Assembly: GCF_026586675.1 (NCBI RefSeq)
Contig: NZ_JAODIX010000064.1
Coordinates: 21,825-85,824, forward strand
Direction: 5' to 3'
DNA: 64,000 nt
From: Halorubrum yunnanense
Lineage (GTDB): Archaea > Halobacteriota > Halobacteria > Halobacteriales > Haloferacaceae
Part shown: piece after piece, positions 18,165 through 27,665 of the stretch
Numbering within the stretch: position 1 is the first letter of the stretch
Layout of the letters: each line of letters opens with the position of its first letter
Position numbers and translations under genes: made by a program
The notes under the pieces: generated by a model
What the model was told of the DNA's origin: nothing
Seen by the model: only the letters and a program-made list of their open reading frames with translations
Databases searched by the model: none

Positions 18165-20219
18165 GTGAGCGACGCCGACTCCCCCCTCTCCGAGGACCGC
18201 CCCACCGTCGACCGCCCCCTCCGCGTCGACGCCCCGTTCGAGCCCGCGGGCGACCAGCCGGAGGCGATCGAGCAACTGGTCGAGGGGTTCGAGTCGGGCG
18301 CCGACAAGCAGACGCTGCTCGGCGTCACCGGCTCCGGGAAGACGAACACCGTCTCGTGGGTCGCCGAGGAGTTAGACCAGCCGACGCTCGTCTTAGCGCA
18401 CAACAAGACGCTCGCGGCCCAGCTGTACGAGGAGTTCCGCGAGCTGTTCCCGGACAACGCCGTCGAGTACTTCGTCTCCTACTACGACTACTACCAGCCG
18501 GAGGCGTACGTCGAACAGACGGACACGTTCATCGACAAGGAGATGTCGATAAACGAGGAGATCGACCGCCTGCGCCACTCGGCGACGCGCTCGCTGCTGA
18601 CGCGCGACGACGTGATCGTGGTCGCGAGCGTCTCGGCCATCTACGGGCTCGGCGACCCGGGGAACTACCGCGATATGGCGCTCCGCTTGGAGGTCGGCGA
18701 GGCGGTCGGCCGCGAGGAGCTGCTCACCCGGCTCGTCGACCTGAACTACGAGCGCAACGACGTGGACTTCACGCAGGGCACCTTCCGCGTCCGGGGCGAC
18801 ACGGTTGAGATCTACCCGATGTACGGGCGCTACGCGGTGCGAGTCGAGCTGTGGGGCGAGGAGATCGACCGGATCATCAAGGTCGATCCGATGCACGGCG
18901 AGGTCGTGAGCGAGGAGCCCGCGGTGATGCTCCACCCGGCGGAACACTACTCGATCCCCGACGACAAGCTGGAGCAGGCGGTCGCGGAGATCGAGGACCT
19001 GATGGAGAAGCGCGTGAGCTACTTCGAGCGCCAAGGCGATCTCGTGGCGGCCCAGCGCATCGAGGAGCGCACCACCTTCGACATCGAGATGCTCCGGGAG
19101 GCGGGCTACTGTTCCGGGATCGAGAACTACTCGGTCCACATGGACGACCGGGAGTCGGGCGACGCCCCGTACACTCTGATGGACTACTTCCCCGACGACT
19201 TCCTCACCGTGATCGACGAGTCTCATCAGACGATCCCGCAGATCAAAGGACAGTACGAGGGCGACAAGTCGCGGAAGGACTCCTTAGTCGAGAACGGGTT
19301 CCGCCTGCCGACCGCCTACGACAACCGCCCGCTGACGTTCGAGGAGTTCGAGGAGAAGACGGACCGCACGCTCTACGTGTCGGCGACGCCGGCCGACTAC
19401 GAGCGCGAGACCTCCGACCGGATCGTCGAGCAGATTGTCCGCCCGACCCACCTCGTCGACCCCAAGGTGGAGATCGCGGAGGCGACGGGGCAGGTCGAGG
19501 ACCTCCTCGATCGCGTCGACGAGCGGATCGAGCGCGACGAGCGCGTCCTCGTCACGACCCTCACGAAGCGCATGGCCGAGGACCTCACAGAGTACTTCGA
19601 GGAAGCCGGAGTCGACGTCGCGTACATGCACGACGAGACGGACACCCTCGAACGCCACGAGATCATCCGCGACCTCCGGCTCGGCAACATCGACGTGCTC
19701 GTCGGCATTAACCTGCTCCGCGAGGGGCTCGACATCCCGGAGGTGAGCCTCGTCGCCATCCTCGACGCCGACCAGGAGGGGTTCCTGCGCTCCACCACGA
19801 CGCTCGTCCAGACGATGGGGCGAGCCGCCCGCAACGTCAACGGCGAGGTCGTCCTCTACGCCGACCGAACCACCGACTCGATGCAGGAAGCCATCGACGA
19901 GACCCAGCGCCGCCGCGAGATCCAGCTCGAGTACAACGTCGAACACGGCTACGAGGCGACGACCATCGACAAGCCGGTCACCGAGACGAATCTCCCGGGG
20001 TCGAAGACGGACACCTCGAGCGTCAGCGTCGGCGACGTGGAGAGCGAAGCCGAGGCGGAGGCGCAGATCGAGGCGCTCGAAGATCGCATGGACGAGGCCG
20101 CGAGCAACCTGGAGTTCGAGCTGGCGGCCGACATCCGCGACCGGATCGCCGAGCTCCGCCGCGCCTTCGAGCTTGACGCCGACGACGGGGGGGTCCCCGC
20201 GCCGGTGGCCGACGAGTAG
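18165..20219 (+). CDS. uvrB: Excinuclease ABC subunit B
   Basis: 684 aa from GTG 18165. Bacterial-type nucleotide excision repair helicase-like damage verifier, acting with UvrA and UvrC. Walker [12 protein letters not shown], the beta-hairpin region [11 protein letters not shown], the DEAD-like box VIDESHQT, helicase motif [15 protein letters not shown] and a C-terminal UVR motif (about residues 630-665, [20 protein letters not shown]) are all present. Haloarchaea commonly carry uvrABC, acquired from bacteria. The gene stands alone here, divergent from vapBC. Confidence 0.97.
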   Translation: MSDADSPLSEDRPTVDRPLRVDAPFEPAGDQPEAIEQLVEGFESGADKQTLLGVTGSGKTNTVSWVAEELDQPTLVLAHNKTLAAQLYEEFRELFPDNAVEYFVSYYDYYQPEAYVEQTDTFIDKEMSINEEIDRLRHSATRSLLTRDDVIVVASVSAIYGLGDPGNYRDMALRLEVGEAVGREELLTRLVDLNYERNDVDFTQGTFRVRGDTVEIYPMYGRYAVRVELWGEEIDRIIKVDPMHGEVVSEEPAVMLHPAEHYSIPDDKLEQAVAEIEDLMEKRVSYFERQGDLVAAQRIEERTTFDIEMLREAGYCSGIENYSVHMDDRESGDAPYTLMDYFPDDFLTVIDESHQTIPQIKGQYEGDKSRKDSLVENGFRLPTAYDNRPLTFEEFEEKTDRTLYVSATPADYERETSDRIVEQIVRPTHLVDPKVEIAEATGQVEDLLDRVDERIERDERVLVTTLTKRMAEDLTEYFEEAGVDVAYMHDETDTLERHEIIRDLRLGNIDVLVGINLLREGLDIPEVSLVAILDADQEGFLRSTTTLVQTMGRAARNVNGEVVLYADRTTDSMQEAIDETQRRREIQLEYNVEHGYEATTIDKPVTETNLPGSKTDTSSVSVGDVESEAEAEAQIEALEDRMDEAASNLEFELAADIRDRIAELRRAFELDADDGGVPAPVADE

Positions 20220-20323
20220 CCGGGCCCGGCGGTCCAGTCGATCGTCCTCGCGTCGGCTCCGATTCTCACTCCCCGACACGCGCGACGACGGGGTTTTTAC
20301 CCGCGAGCCGTGGAGGCTGTCAC

Positions 20324-20854
20324 ATGTATCGCCGCGCGGTCGTGGCCGTCGCCGTCTCCGCCGCCACCGCGGGCTGCGTTGACCGCCTCCACGACCTCGC
20401 GGCGTCGACGCCCCGAGACCTCGCGGTCCGGAGCCGCTACGTCGACGGCAACCCCCTCGCCGACGGGCAGAGCGTCCTCAGCCGTCCCGCGGAGCTCATC
20501 ACTCACGCCGCCTCCTTCCGATCGACCGCGGCGGCGAGGAGCGCTCTCCGTCCCGGCGCCGCGGAGGCGCGAGCGTTCGTCGACGCGACCGCGTTCGTCG
20601 ACGACGGCGGGGAGGCCGTGCTCGTCGCCGCACAGCGCCTCACGGTCCCCGAAGTCGAGCTCCGCCTCGGCGCGATCAGCCGCACCGGCGACCGATCCCT
20701 CCGGATCGCTGTCGACCGCATCGGCGTCCGCGGCGACGTTGAGCCCGACGACCCGGTGGTCAAGACGCTCCTGGTCCGACTGACGGACGAACGGGGGCCG
20801 CCGAAGCGGATCGTCGTCTCGATCGACGGCGACCGCGCCGGCGTGACCGTTTAG
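20324..20854 (+). CDS. Putative secreted lipoprotein, haloarchaeal
   Basis: 176 aa. Short N-terminal signal MYRRAVVAVAVSAATAGC with a lipobox-like AGC and Cys at residue 18. The rest is a soluble, beta-rich region with no recognised motif. It lies about 100 bp after uvrB. Family and function are not recognised. Confidence 0.65.
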   Translation: MYRRAVVAVAVSAATAGCVDRLHDLAASTPRDLAVRSRYVDGNPLADGQSVLSRPAELITHAASFRSTAAARSALRPGAAEARAFVDATAFVDDGGEAVLVAAQRLTVPEVELRLGAISRTGDRSLRIAVDRIGVRGDVEPDDPVVKTLLVRLTDERGPPKRIVVSIDGDRAGVTV

Positions 20855-20922
20855 ATCCCCGCTCGCGATCCCGTCCCCGTCCCGCGATCGTTTTGTGTCT
20901 TGCCGGCCTCTTCGCCGATATA

Positions 20923-21519
20923 ATGTCGCTCCGTCGCCGCCTCCTCGGACTCGCTCTCCTCGCGCTCGCCGCCGTCGCGTTCGCGGGCGCGGCCGCCGTC
21001 GCGCCCGTGGTCGTCCCGAGAACCGGAACCGTCTCCGGCGGCGTCGACCTCGTCGCGCCGTCTCCGGTGTCGCTGCTGGCCGCGCCCGCGCTCCTCGCGG
21101 TCGGCTCAGTGCTGCTGGTCTCCGGCGCCGCCGCGCTCGCCGCCGTCGACCTCTCCGCGCGCGCCGCGCTCTCCGCGCCCGCGCTCGGCGCCGTCGGCGC
21201 GCTGGCGCTCGGCGCGGGAATCGGAACCGACGTCGGGGCGCCCCTCGCCGCCTTCGTCGGGTCGGAGACGCTCGCGGCGCTGCGTTCCGGGCCGCCCGCC
21301 GCGGTCGCGGCCGGCGCCGTCGTCGGCGGCGCCGTGGCGCCCGTCGTGCGCGCGTCGACCACGGAGGACACGGTCGCGCTGCTCGTCGCCGCGGTCCTGC
21401 TGCTCGCGTCGTTCGTCGCGGTCCCTGGCTCCGCGCTCGCGCTCGTCGCCGGCGGCGTCGGCGGCGTCATCGCGGTGAGCGCGCTCTGGGCGGTCGATCC
21501 GGCAAACTGGCGACCGTAG
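20923..21519 (+). CDS. Small Ala-rich membrane protein
   Basis: 198 aa from ATG 20923. About six hydrophobic stretches, beginning LLGLALLALAAVAFAGAAAV and ending VIAVSALWAVDPANW. No functional motif. A degenerate second copy of its 3' end lies at about 21690-21776 (VIAVGLVWVLDAASW-like), beyond a fragment of the stomatin-like gene; this helps define the adjacent inserted block. Confidence 0.65.
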   Translation: MSLRRRLLGLALLALAAVAFAGAAAVAPVVVPRTGTVSGGVDLVAPSPVSLLAAPALLAVGSVLLVSGAAALAAVDLSARAALSAPALGAVGALALGAGIGTDVGAPLAAFVGSETLAALRSGPPAAVAAGAVVGGAVAPVVRASTTEDTVALLVAAVLLLASFVAVPGSALALVAGGVGGVIAVSALWAVDPANWRP

Positions 21520-22069
21520 GTCGGTCGGATTCGTTCGAGGCCGACTCCGACCCTCGTTCACCGGGCGCTCGCTTTCGGCCTCCAGCTTGATGTCGCCGTT
21601 GACCTCGCGGGTCTCGTCCTCCTGCCGGGCGAGGTCGACGTTGTCCGAGTCTCACGTCTCGTCGGTCTCTCGCTCGCGTCCGGCCCCGGGTTCGCGCTTC
21701 TCGCCGAACTGCTCGACGGAGTCATCGCGGTTGGACTAGTGTGGGTGCTTGACGCTGCCAGTTGGGCACTGTAGCGACCACCCGTAGCCGGAGATCACCG
21801 CTCAGTCCCCGTCTCGGCACCGCCCATTTGTGGATCGGAGGAACGACTCCGTCCTTTCAGTGTGAAAGTGAGTTTGTTATACTACAATTTTGTTAGTAAT
21901 ACTTATACCGGCGGAGTCTGTGTGGTCTGATACGGTTCATACGGCTACACTCAGGTTACGCTGTAAGACCGTCTCCCGAGCAACACGACTGCGGTCGGAC
22001 TCACCAGACTGATGCTAGACAGTGGCAGCGGCAATCCAACGCGATCGGTCACGTTCGACATGGGCAACG
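21520..22069. other. Intergenic region with gene-end fragments and the nrdB leader
   Basis: 21566-21668 is homologous to the 3' end of the stomatin-like gene at 24939-26168, in the same orientation but diverged and with a short deletion; 22 bp at 21566-21587 are identical to 24952-24973. 21690-21776 resembles the 3' end of the membrane gene just upstream. 21840-22069 is AT-rich, with a TACTTATACC-type box at about 21900-21909, and should hold the nrdB promoter with a long leader. No intact gene is seen. Confidence 0.7.
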
Positions 22070-23098
22070 ATGAGTGAAAGCGAAGACACAATCACGAACG
22101 CGAGTGCAGGCACAGACGTAGAGACGGACATCTTCTCGGAGCGGAAACAGCTGAAGCCCTACGAATACAGCGACTTTCTCGACTACGTCGAGGCAATCCG
22201 GAACAGCTACTGGGTACACACGGAGTTTAATTTCGACGGAGACGTCCAAGACTTCAAGGTCAACACGACGCCAGCTGAGCAGACCGTTATCAAGCGGACG
22301 ATGTTGGCTATCGCGCAGATCGAGGTGCAGGTGAAGACGTTCTGGTCGGACATCTACGAGGAGATGCCGAAAGCCGAGGTCGGGAACGTGGGTATGACCT
22401 TTGCGGAAAGCGAGGTGCGGCACATGGACGCCTACAGTCACCTACTCGACGTCTTGGGAATCACGGACGATTTTGAGCAGGTGACTGCGGAGCCGGCGAT
22501 GAAAAAGCGGATCGAGTACCTCGACGAGTATCTGGAGAAGAGCGAGAGCGACGACGAGCGGGAGTACGTGATGAGCATCCTGCTGTTCAGTACGTTCGTC
22601 GAACACGTATCGCTATTCAGCCAGTTCCTCATAATGACGAGCTTCGACAAGCACGAAAAGAAGTTCAAGGGAATAGCGAACGCTGTCGAAGCAACCAGCA
22701 AAGAGGAGCAGATTCACGGTCTGTTCGGGATCGAGCTGGTGGAGACGATCAGAGAGGAGAATCCGGACCTCTTCGATGATGACTTCGAGGATGACGTCCA
22801 GGAGGCCTGTCTGCAGGCCTACGAGGCAGAGACCGAAATACTGGATTGGATATTCGCTGACGGCGAGCTGGATTTCCTTCCTCGAACGCACGTCGACGCG
22901 TTTCTGCGAGATCGGTTCAATCAGAGCCTCGAAACTGTCGGCGTGGAACCGATATTCGAGACGGACGACGACCTGCTCGAGGAGACGCGCTGGTTCGACG
23001 AGGACATTATGATGACCAAGGACAACGACTTCTTCAGCAAGCGGTCGACCACGTACAACAAACACACGCAGAGCGTTACCGCCGAGGACATGTTCTAA
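22070..23098 (+). CDS. nrdB: Class I ribonucleotide reductase beta subunit
   Basis: 342 aa from ATG 22070. Ferritin-like radical-generating subunit. Iron ligands are recognisable in AQIEVQVKTFW, ESEVRHMDAY, FVEHVSLFSQF and SKEEQIHGL. The tyrosine in EVRHMDAY sits seven residues after the first Glu of ExxH, the same spacing as E115/H118/Y122 of E. coli NrdB, so a tyrosyl radical is expected. GC content and codon use (AGA, ATA) differ from neighbouring genes, indicating transfer. It is 2 bp from nrdA and must be in the same operon. Confidence 0.94.
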   Translation: MSESEDTITNASAGTDVETDIFSERKQLKPYEYSDFLDYVEAIRNSYWVHTEFNFDGDVQDFKVNTTPAEQTVIKRTMLAIAQIEVQVKTFWSDIYEEMPKAEVGNVGMTFAESEVRHMDAYSHLLDVLGITDDFEQVTAEPAMKKRIEYLDEYLEKSESDDEREYVMSILLFSTFVEHVSLFSQFLIMTSFDKHEKKFKGIANAVEATSKEEQIHGLFGIELVETIREENPDLFDDDFEDDVQEACLQAYEAETEILDWIFADGELDFLPRTHVDAFLRDRFNQSLETVGVEPIFETDDDLLEETRWFDEDIMMTKDNDFFSKRSTTYNKHTQSVTAEDMF

Positions 23099-23100
23099 CA

Positions 23101-24789
23101 ATGGCACAAACAGAACTCGATAGCGTTGCGCAACGGCATAACGAACCGTTCTACTGGCTGAACGAGGACAGCAGAGAGTTCCTCAGAGACGGATACCTCC
23201 TTGAGGGCGTCGAAGCGGAGGAGCGAGTCAGACAGATAGCGGAGCGCGCCGAGGAGATCCTCGGTGAGGAGGGGTTCGCGGACAAGTTCTACGAGTACAT
23301 GAGCCGCGGCTTCTATAGTCTCGCCAGCCCAGTGTGGTCCAACTTCGGACTGGATAGGGGCCTTCCTATCAGCTGCTTCGGTAGCTACATACAGGATAAC
23401 ATCGAGAGCATCCTCCACACCCAAGCCGAGGTGGGTGAGATGACCAAGCAGGGCGGCGGCACGAGCGGGTACTTCGGTGAACTGCGGCCGCGGGGCAGTC
23501 CGATAACGAACAACGGCAAGAGCAACGGGAGTTACAGCTTCACGGAACTGTTCGATACGATCATTAACGTCATCAGCCAGGGCGAAACCCGACGAGGGCA
23601 GTTCGCCGGCTATATCGATGTCGAACACGACGACTTGGACGAATGGCTTAATATCAAAACCGAAGGGGACCCAGTACAGGACATCTACTACGGCGTCATC
23701 ATCGGTGACGACTGGTTTCAGGCGATGATTGACGGCGATGAAGAGAAGCGAGAGACTTGGGCGGATATCATCGAGACCCGAATCAATATCGGCGTTCCGT
23801 ATATAATCTTCCGGGGGAACATGAACGAGGGTAAACCACAGGTCTACAAGGACAAGGACTACCAGATAAACGCGTCCAACCTGTGTACTGAGATAGCGCT
23901 GCCGGCCACGGAAGACGAGAGCTTCGTCTGCTGTCTCTCGAGTATGAACGCTCTCCACTACGACGAATGGAAGGACACCGACGCAGTGGAGACGTTGACG
24001 CGGTTCCTGGACGCGGTGATGGAGGAGTTCATCCAGCGCACGGAGGGCGTACGGTTCATGGAGCGGGCCGTTCGGTTTGCGAAGCGACACAGGGCGATAG
24101 GGATCGGCGTCCTCGGGTGGCACAGCTATCTCCAGCGCAACATGATCCCCTTCGACAGCATGGAGGCGATGGAGAAGAACGGGGAGATATTCCGGACGAT
24201 CAGAGAACGGAGCTACGAGGCGAGTGAAGCGCTCGCCGACGAGTTCGGGGAACCGGAGGTTCTCGAGGGCTACGGCAGGCGAAACACGACGACGATGAGC
24301 GTGGCTCCGACGAAGTCGAGCAGCGTCATTCTGGGCCAAGTCAGTCCGAGTATTGAGCCGCTGAAATCGAACTACTTCGTGCGAGACGGTGCGAAGCTAA
24401 AGTCGACGCAAAAGAACAGATTCCTTCAAGAGATACTGGCGGAACGGGGCAAAGATACGCGCGAAGTCTGGGACAGCATCGCGAACAAAGACGGGAGCGT
24501 TCAACATCTCGACTGTCTGACGGACAAAGAGAAAGAGGTGTTCAAGACCTTCGCCGAGATACCGCAGATGGCGATCATAAACCAGGCGGCACAGAGACAG
24601 ACGTACATCGACCAAGCGCAGAGCGTGAACGTCTCGATCGATCCGAGTGAAGTGAGCGTCAAGGAGATCAATCAGCTCTACATAGAAGCTTGGAAGAAGG
24701 GGGTCAAGAGCCTCTACTATCAGAACAGCGTGAATGCCGCACAGAAATTCAGTCGGGATATTCTCGAGTGTAGAGCCTGTGAGAGCTGA
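23101..24789 (+). CDS. nrdA: Class I ribonucleotide reductase alpha subunit, short form
   Basis: 562 aa, much shorter than the 750+ aa cellular NrdA because the N-terminal ATP-cone is absent. Catalytic elements are complete: first redox Cys in PISCFGSY, active-site N/C/E in NLCTEIALP, second redox Cys in FVCCLSSMN, the radical-transfer tyrosine pair SLYYQNS, and C-terminal thiols in ECRACES. It should reduce ribonucleoside diphosphates with NrdB. Loss of the ATP-cone removes the usual dATP off-switch. Short forms of this kind are frequent in viruses, and together with the atypical base composition this suggests viral or plasmid ancestry (inference). Confidence 0.94.
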   Translation: MAQTELDSVAQRHNEPFYWLNEDSREFLRDGYLLEGVEAEERVRQIAERAEEILGEEGFADKFYEYMSRGFYSLASPVWSNFGLDRGLPISCFGSYIQDNIESILHTQAEVGEMTKQGGGTSGYFGELRPRGSPITNNGKSNGSYSFTELFDTIINVISQGETRRGQFAGYIDVEHDDLDEWLNIKTEGDPVQDIYYGVIIGDDWFQAMIDGDEEKRETWADIIETRINIGVPYIIFRGNMNEGKPQVYKDKDYQINASNLCTEIALPATEDESFVCCLSSMNALHYDEWKDTDAVETLTRFLDAVMEEFIQRTEGVRFMERAVRFAKRHRAIGIGVLGWHSYLQRNMIPFDSMEAMEKNGEIFRTIRERSYEASEALADEFGEPEVLEGYGRRNTTTMSVAPTKSSSVILGQVSPSIEPLKSNYFVRDGAKLKSTQKNRFLQEILAERGKDTREVWDSIANKDGSVQHLDCLTDKEKEVFKTFAEIPQMAIINQAAQRQTYIDQAQSVNVSIDPSEVSVKEINQLYIEAWKKGVKSLYYQNSVNAAQKFSRDILECRACES

Positions 24790-24938
24790 TCGCTACTCGT
24801 AGCGGCTCGCCTCTCGTCTCAATCACTCTGTCTCCGACTCCAGCTCGATGTCCCGGTCCGCCACGGGGTGGACATCTTCGGCTCTGGGAACGTCAGCGAT
24901 CGTCTCCATCGACGATGTGTGGCAGCCGCGAGTCGGGC

Positions 24939-26168
24939 TTACGTCCCCGGCCGCTCGCTTTCGGCCTCCAGCTCGATGTCCCGGTCCGCCTCCCGGGTCT
25001 CCTCCTCCTGCCGGGCGAGGTCGACGTCGTCGACCGCCTCGGCGTCGCGGGTCTCGTCGGTCCGCAGGTCGCTGTCGGCCACCGTGTCGAGCTGCTCGAG
25101 GGCGCTCTCGATGTCCTCCAAGCCGAGCATCTTCTCCGTCTCTTCGTCGAACTCCTTGCTCTCTAACCCCTCCATGTCCTGCACGTCGGAACCGGAGAGG
25201 GCCTTGCCGTAGCGGCCGACGAGGCTGGTGAGCTCCTGCGGGAGGACGAACGTCGTGGACTCGCCTTTCCCGATCTCCTCGAGAGTCTCCATCCCGCGCT
25301 CGATGATGGCGCGCTCGCCCATCGACTCGGCGGAGCGGGCCCGCAGCACCGTCGAGATCGCGTCCCCCTGCGCCTCGAGGATCTGGCTCTGCTTTTCGCC
25401 CTGCGCGCGGATGATGTTCGACTGCTTGTCACCCTCGGCCTGCTCGACCGCGGAGCGGCGTTCCCCCTGCGCTTCGAGGATCATCGCGCGGCGCCGACGC
25501 TCGGCGCCGGTCTGCTGCTCCATCGCGCGCTGGACCTCCTGAGACGGACTCACCTCGCGGACCTCGACGGCCTCGACGCGGATCCCCCACTCGTCGGTCG
25601 GCTCGTCCAGCTCCTCGTTGATCCGGTCGTTGATCTGGTCGCGTCGGGAGAGCGTGTCGTCGAGCTCCATGTCGCCGAGGACGGCCCGGAGGGTCGTCTG
25701 CGCGAGGTTCGAGACGGCGTTTTTGTAGTCGTCGACCTCCAGAAACGCCTTCTTGGCGTCCATCACCTTGATGTAGACGACCGCGTCCGCCGTCACCGGC
25801 GAGTTGTCCCGCGTGATCGCCGACTGGCTCGGCACGTCGATCGTCTGGGTCCGCATGTCGAACGCGTACGTCCGCGAGACGAACGGCGGGACGAGGTGGA
25901 CGCCCGGTTCGAGCAGTTTCCGGAACTCGCCGAACACCGTGAGCGCCTCCTTCTCGTAGGCGTCGACGATCTCGACCGCGCTGACGACCGTGACGGCCGC
26001 CAGCAACACCGCGAGCGCCGCGACGCCGAAGACGAGACTCCGGCTGAGGAGGGCGAATCCGACGAGCAGCGCGGCTCCCAGGGCCGTGTACTGCCAGACG
26101 GAGTCCGGGATGCCGCCCATCGCGTCCTCCAACTCGAGGGTATCGTCGCGCGGACCTTGGGTTCCCAT
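24939..26168 (-). CDS. SPFH/stomatin-like membrane protein
   Basis: 409 aa. N-terminal hydrophobic hairpin (about residues 25-65, TALGAALLVGFALLSRSLVF then VAALAVLLAAVTVVSAV), then the SPFH/band 7 domain (KLLEPGVHLVPPFVSRTYAF; DAVVYIKVMDAKKAF), then a long coiled coil rich in A, E, R and Q (EAQGERRSAVEQAEGDKQSN). The acidic C-terminal tail is unique. Such proteins scaffold membrane domains and protease complexes. The 3' end is partly duplicated at 21566-21668 and 24840-24862. ATG 26168 is used; an in-frame ATG 48 bp inward is possible. Confidence 0.9.
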   Translation of the reverse strand: MGTQGPRDDTLELEDAMGGIPDSVWQYTALGAALLVGFALLSRSLVFGVAALAVLLAAVTVVSAVEIVDAYEKEALTVFGEFRKLLEPGVHLVPPFVSRTYAFDMRTQTIDVPSQSAITRDNSPVTADAVVYIKVMDAKKAFLEVDDYKNAVSNLAQTTLRAVLGDMELDDTLSRRDQINDRINEELDEPTDEWGIRVEAVEVREVSPSQEVQRAMEQQTGAERRRRAMILEAQGERRSAVEQAEGDKQSNIIRAQGEKQSQILEAQGDAISTVLRARSAESMGERAIIERGMETLEEIGKGESTTFVLPQELTSLVGRYGKALSGSDVQDMEGLESKEFDEETEKMLGLEDIESALEQLDTVADSDLRTDETRDAEAVDDVDLARQEEETREADRDIELEAESERPGT

Positions 26169-26335
26169 ACTCGACGTTACGGGCCGACGCTGTTAACGGT
26201 TGTCACGAGAGGGATCGCTCGATCCGGAACCGCCGGCGCGCCGCCGAGATCCGTCCCCAAGCCCCGTCTCCGAGGTACCGGAAACGTCCGCAAGGTCCGG
26301 GCGGGTTTAAGCGCACGGCGCGCCCACGAAAGAGT

Positions 26336-27640
26336 ATGCCAGCCGACGAAGACGACGTCGACCGCGAGTTCCGCACGCGAAGCGTCCACGCGGGGTCAGA
26401 TCCGGACCCGGCGACCGGCGCCCGCGCCACGCCCATCTACCAGACGACCTCCTACGAGTTCGAGGACGCCGACCACGCCGCTCGGCTGTTCGCGCTGGAG
26501 GAGGCGGGCAACGTCTACTCCCGGATCATGAACCCGACGAACGCCGCCCTCGAAGAGCGGATCGCCTCCCTCGAGAATGGCGTCGGCGCGGTCGCCACCT
26601 CGTCGGGGATGGCGTCGCTCGACCTGGCGACGTTCATGCTCGCGTCCGCCGGCGACAACATCGTCTCCTCGTCGGCGCTGTACGGCGGCACGTACACGTA
26701 CTTCACCCACTCCGTCGAGCGGCGCGGGGTCTCGACCCGGTTCGTCGACCCGCTCGACTACGAGGGGTACGCCGACGCGATCGACGAGGACACCGCCTAC
26801 GTCCACCTCGAGACCATCGGGAACCCGGCCCTGGTCACGCCCGACATCGAGCGAATTGCCGACATCGCTCACGAGCACGGTGTCCCCCTGTTCGTCGACA
26901 ACACGTTTGCGACGCCGTACCTGTGCCGCCCGCTCGATCACGGCGCGGACCTCGTCTGGGAGTCGACGACGAAGTGGCTGACCGGTAACGGGACCACCGT
27001 CGGCGGCGTCCTCGTCGACGGCGGCTCCTTCCCGTGGGCCGACTACCCCGAGAAGTTCCCGGAGATCGCGCAGGACAACCCGGCGTACCACGGGATCAAC
27101 TTCGTCGAGGCGTTCGGCGACGCGGCGTTCACCTTCGCCGCGACGACGCGGGGGCTCCGAGACCTGGGCGACCAGCAGTCGCCGTTCGATGCGTGGAACA
27201 CGCTCCAGCAGACGGAGTCGCTCCCGCTCCGGATGGAGCGCCACTGCGAGAACGCCGGCATCGTCGCGGAGTACCTCGAGGAGCACGAAGACGTGGCGTG
27301 GGTGAACTACCCCGGACTGGAGAGCCACGAGACCCACAACGAGGCGAGCGAGTACCTGGAGGGTGGCTACGGCGGCATGATCACCTTCGGGCTGGAGGGC
27401 GGCTACGACGCCGCGAGGGGAACCGTCGAGAACGCCGACCTCGCCTCGCTGCTCGCGAACGTCGGCGACGCGAAGACGCTCATCATCCACCCGGCGTCGA
27501 CGACCCACCAGCAGCTAACGGAGGAAGAACAGGAGGCCGCCGGCGTCACCGGCGACATGGTGCGGCTCTCCGTGGGCATCGAGGACCCGGCCGACATCGT
27601 CGCGGACCTCGAGGCCGCGATCGAGCGCGCGTCGGCGTAG
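26336..27640 (+). CDS. metY: O-acetylhomoserine sulfhydrylase (Cys/Met metabolism PLP enzyme)
   Basis: 434 aa, the usual MetY length; gamma-elimination or replacement enzyme making homocysteine from O-acetylhomoserine and sulfide. Signatures: HAGSDPDPATGARATPIYQT at the N-terminus, RIMNPTNAALEERIASLENG, VDNTFATPYLCRPLDHGADL, and the PLP lysine in ESTTKWLTGNGT. The C-terminus carries VRLSVGIEDPADIVADLE. The adjacent metX often seen in haloarchaea is absent, so another Cys/Met-family activity cannot be excluded. Confidence 0.9.
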   Translation: MPADEDDVDREFRTRSVHAGSDPDPATGARATPIYQTTSYEFEDADHAARLFALEEAGNVYSRIMNPTNAALEERIASLENGVGAVATSSGMASLDLATFMLASAGDNIVSSSALYGGTYTYFTHSVERRGVSTRFVDPLDYEGYADAIDEDTAYVHLETIGNPALVTPDIERIADIAHEHGVPLFVDNTFATPYLCRPLDHGADLVWESTTKWLTGNGTTVGGVLVDGGSFPWADYPEKFPEIAQDNPAYHGINFVEAFGDAAFTFAATTRGLRDLGDQQSPFDAWNTLQQTESLPLRMERHCENAGIVAEYLEEHEDVAWVNYPGLESHETHNEASEYLEGGYGGMITFGLEGGYDAARGTVENADLASLLANVGDAKTLIIHPASTTHQQLTEEEQEAAGVTGDMVRLSVGIEDPADIVADLEAAIERASA

Positions 27641-27665
27641 CCGGTCCCGAGGCGGCCGTTCCCTC

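Larger units (their letters stand above)
21566..24973. other. Ribonucleotide reductase block bounded by 22-bp direct repeats
   Basis: Identical 22-bp direct repeats at 21566-21587 and 24952-24973 flank a block of clearly lower GC that contains nrdB and nrdA. Both repeats are stomatin-gene 3'-end sequence. A further fragment of that gene end occurs at 24840-24862, where 23 bp are identical to 24968-24990. Deleting between the outer repeats would place the membrane gene and the stomatin-like gene as close convergent neighbours, the presumed ancestral state. No integrase or transposase is present, so recombination of incoming DNA is the likely route. Confidence 0.65.
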
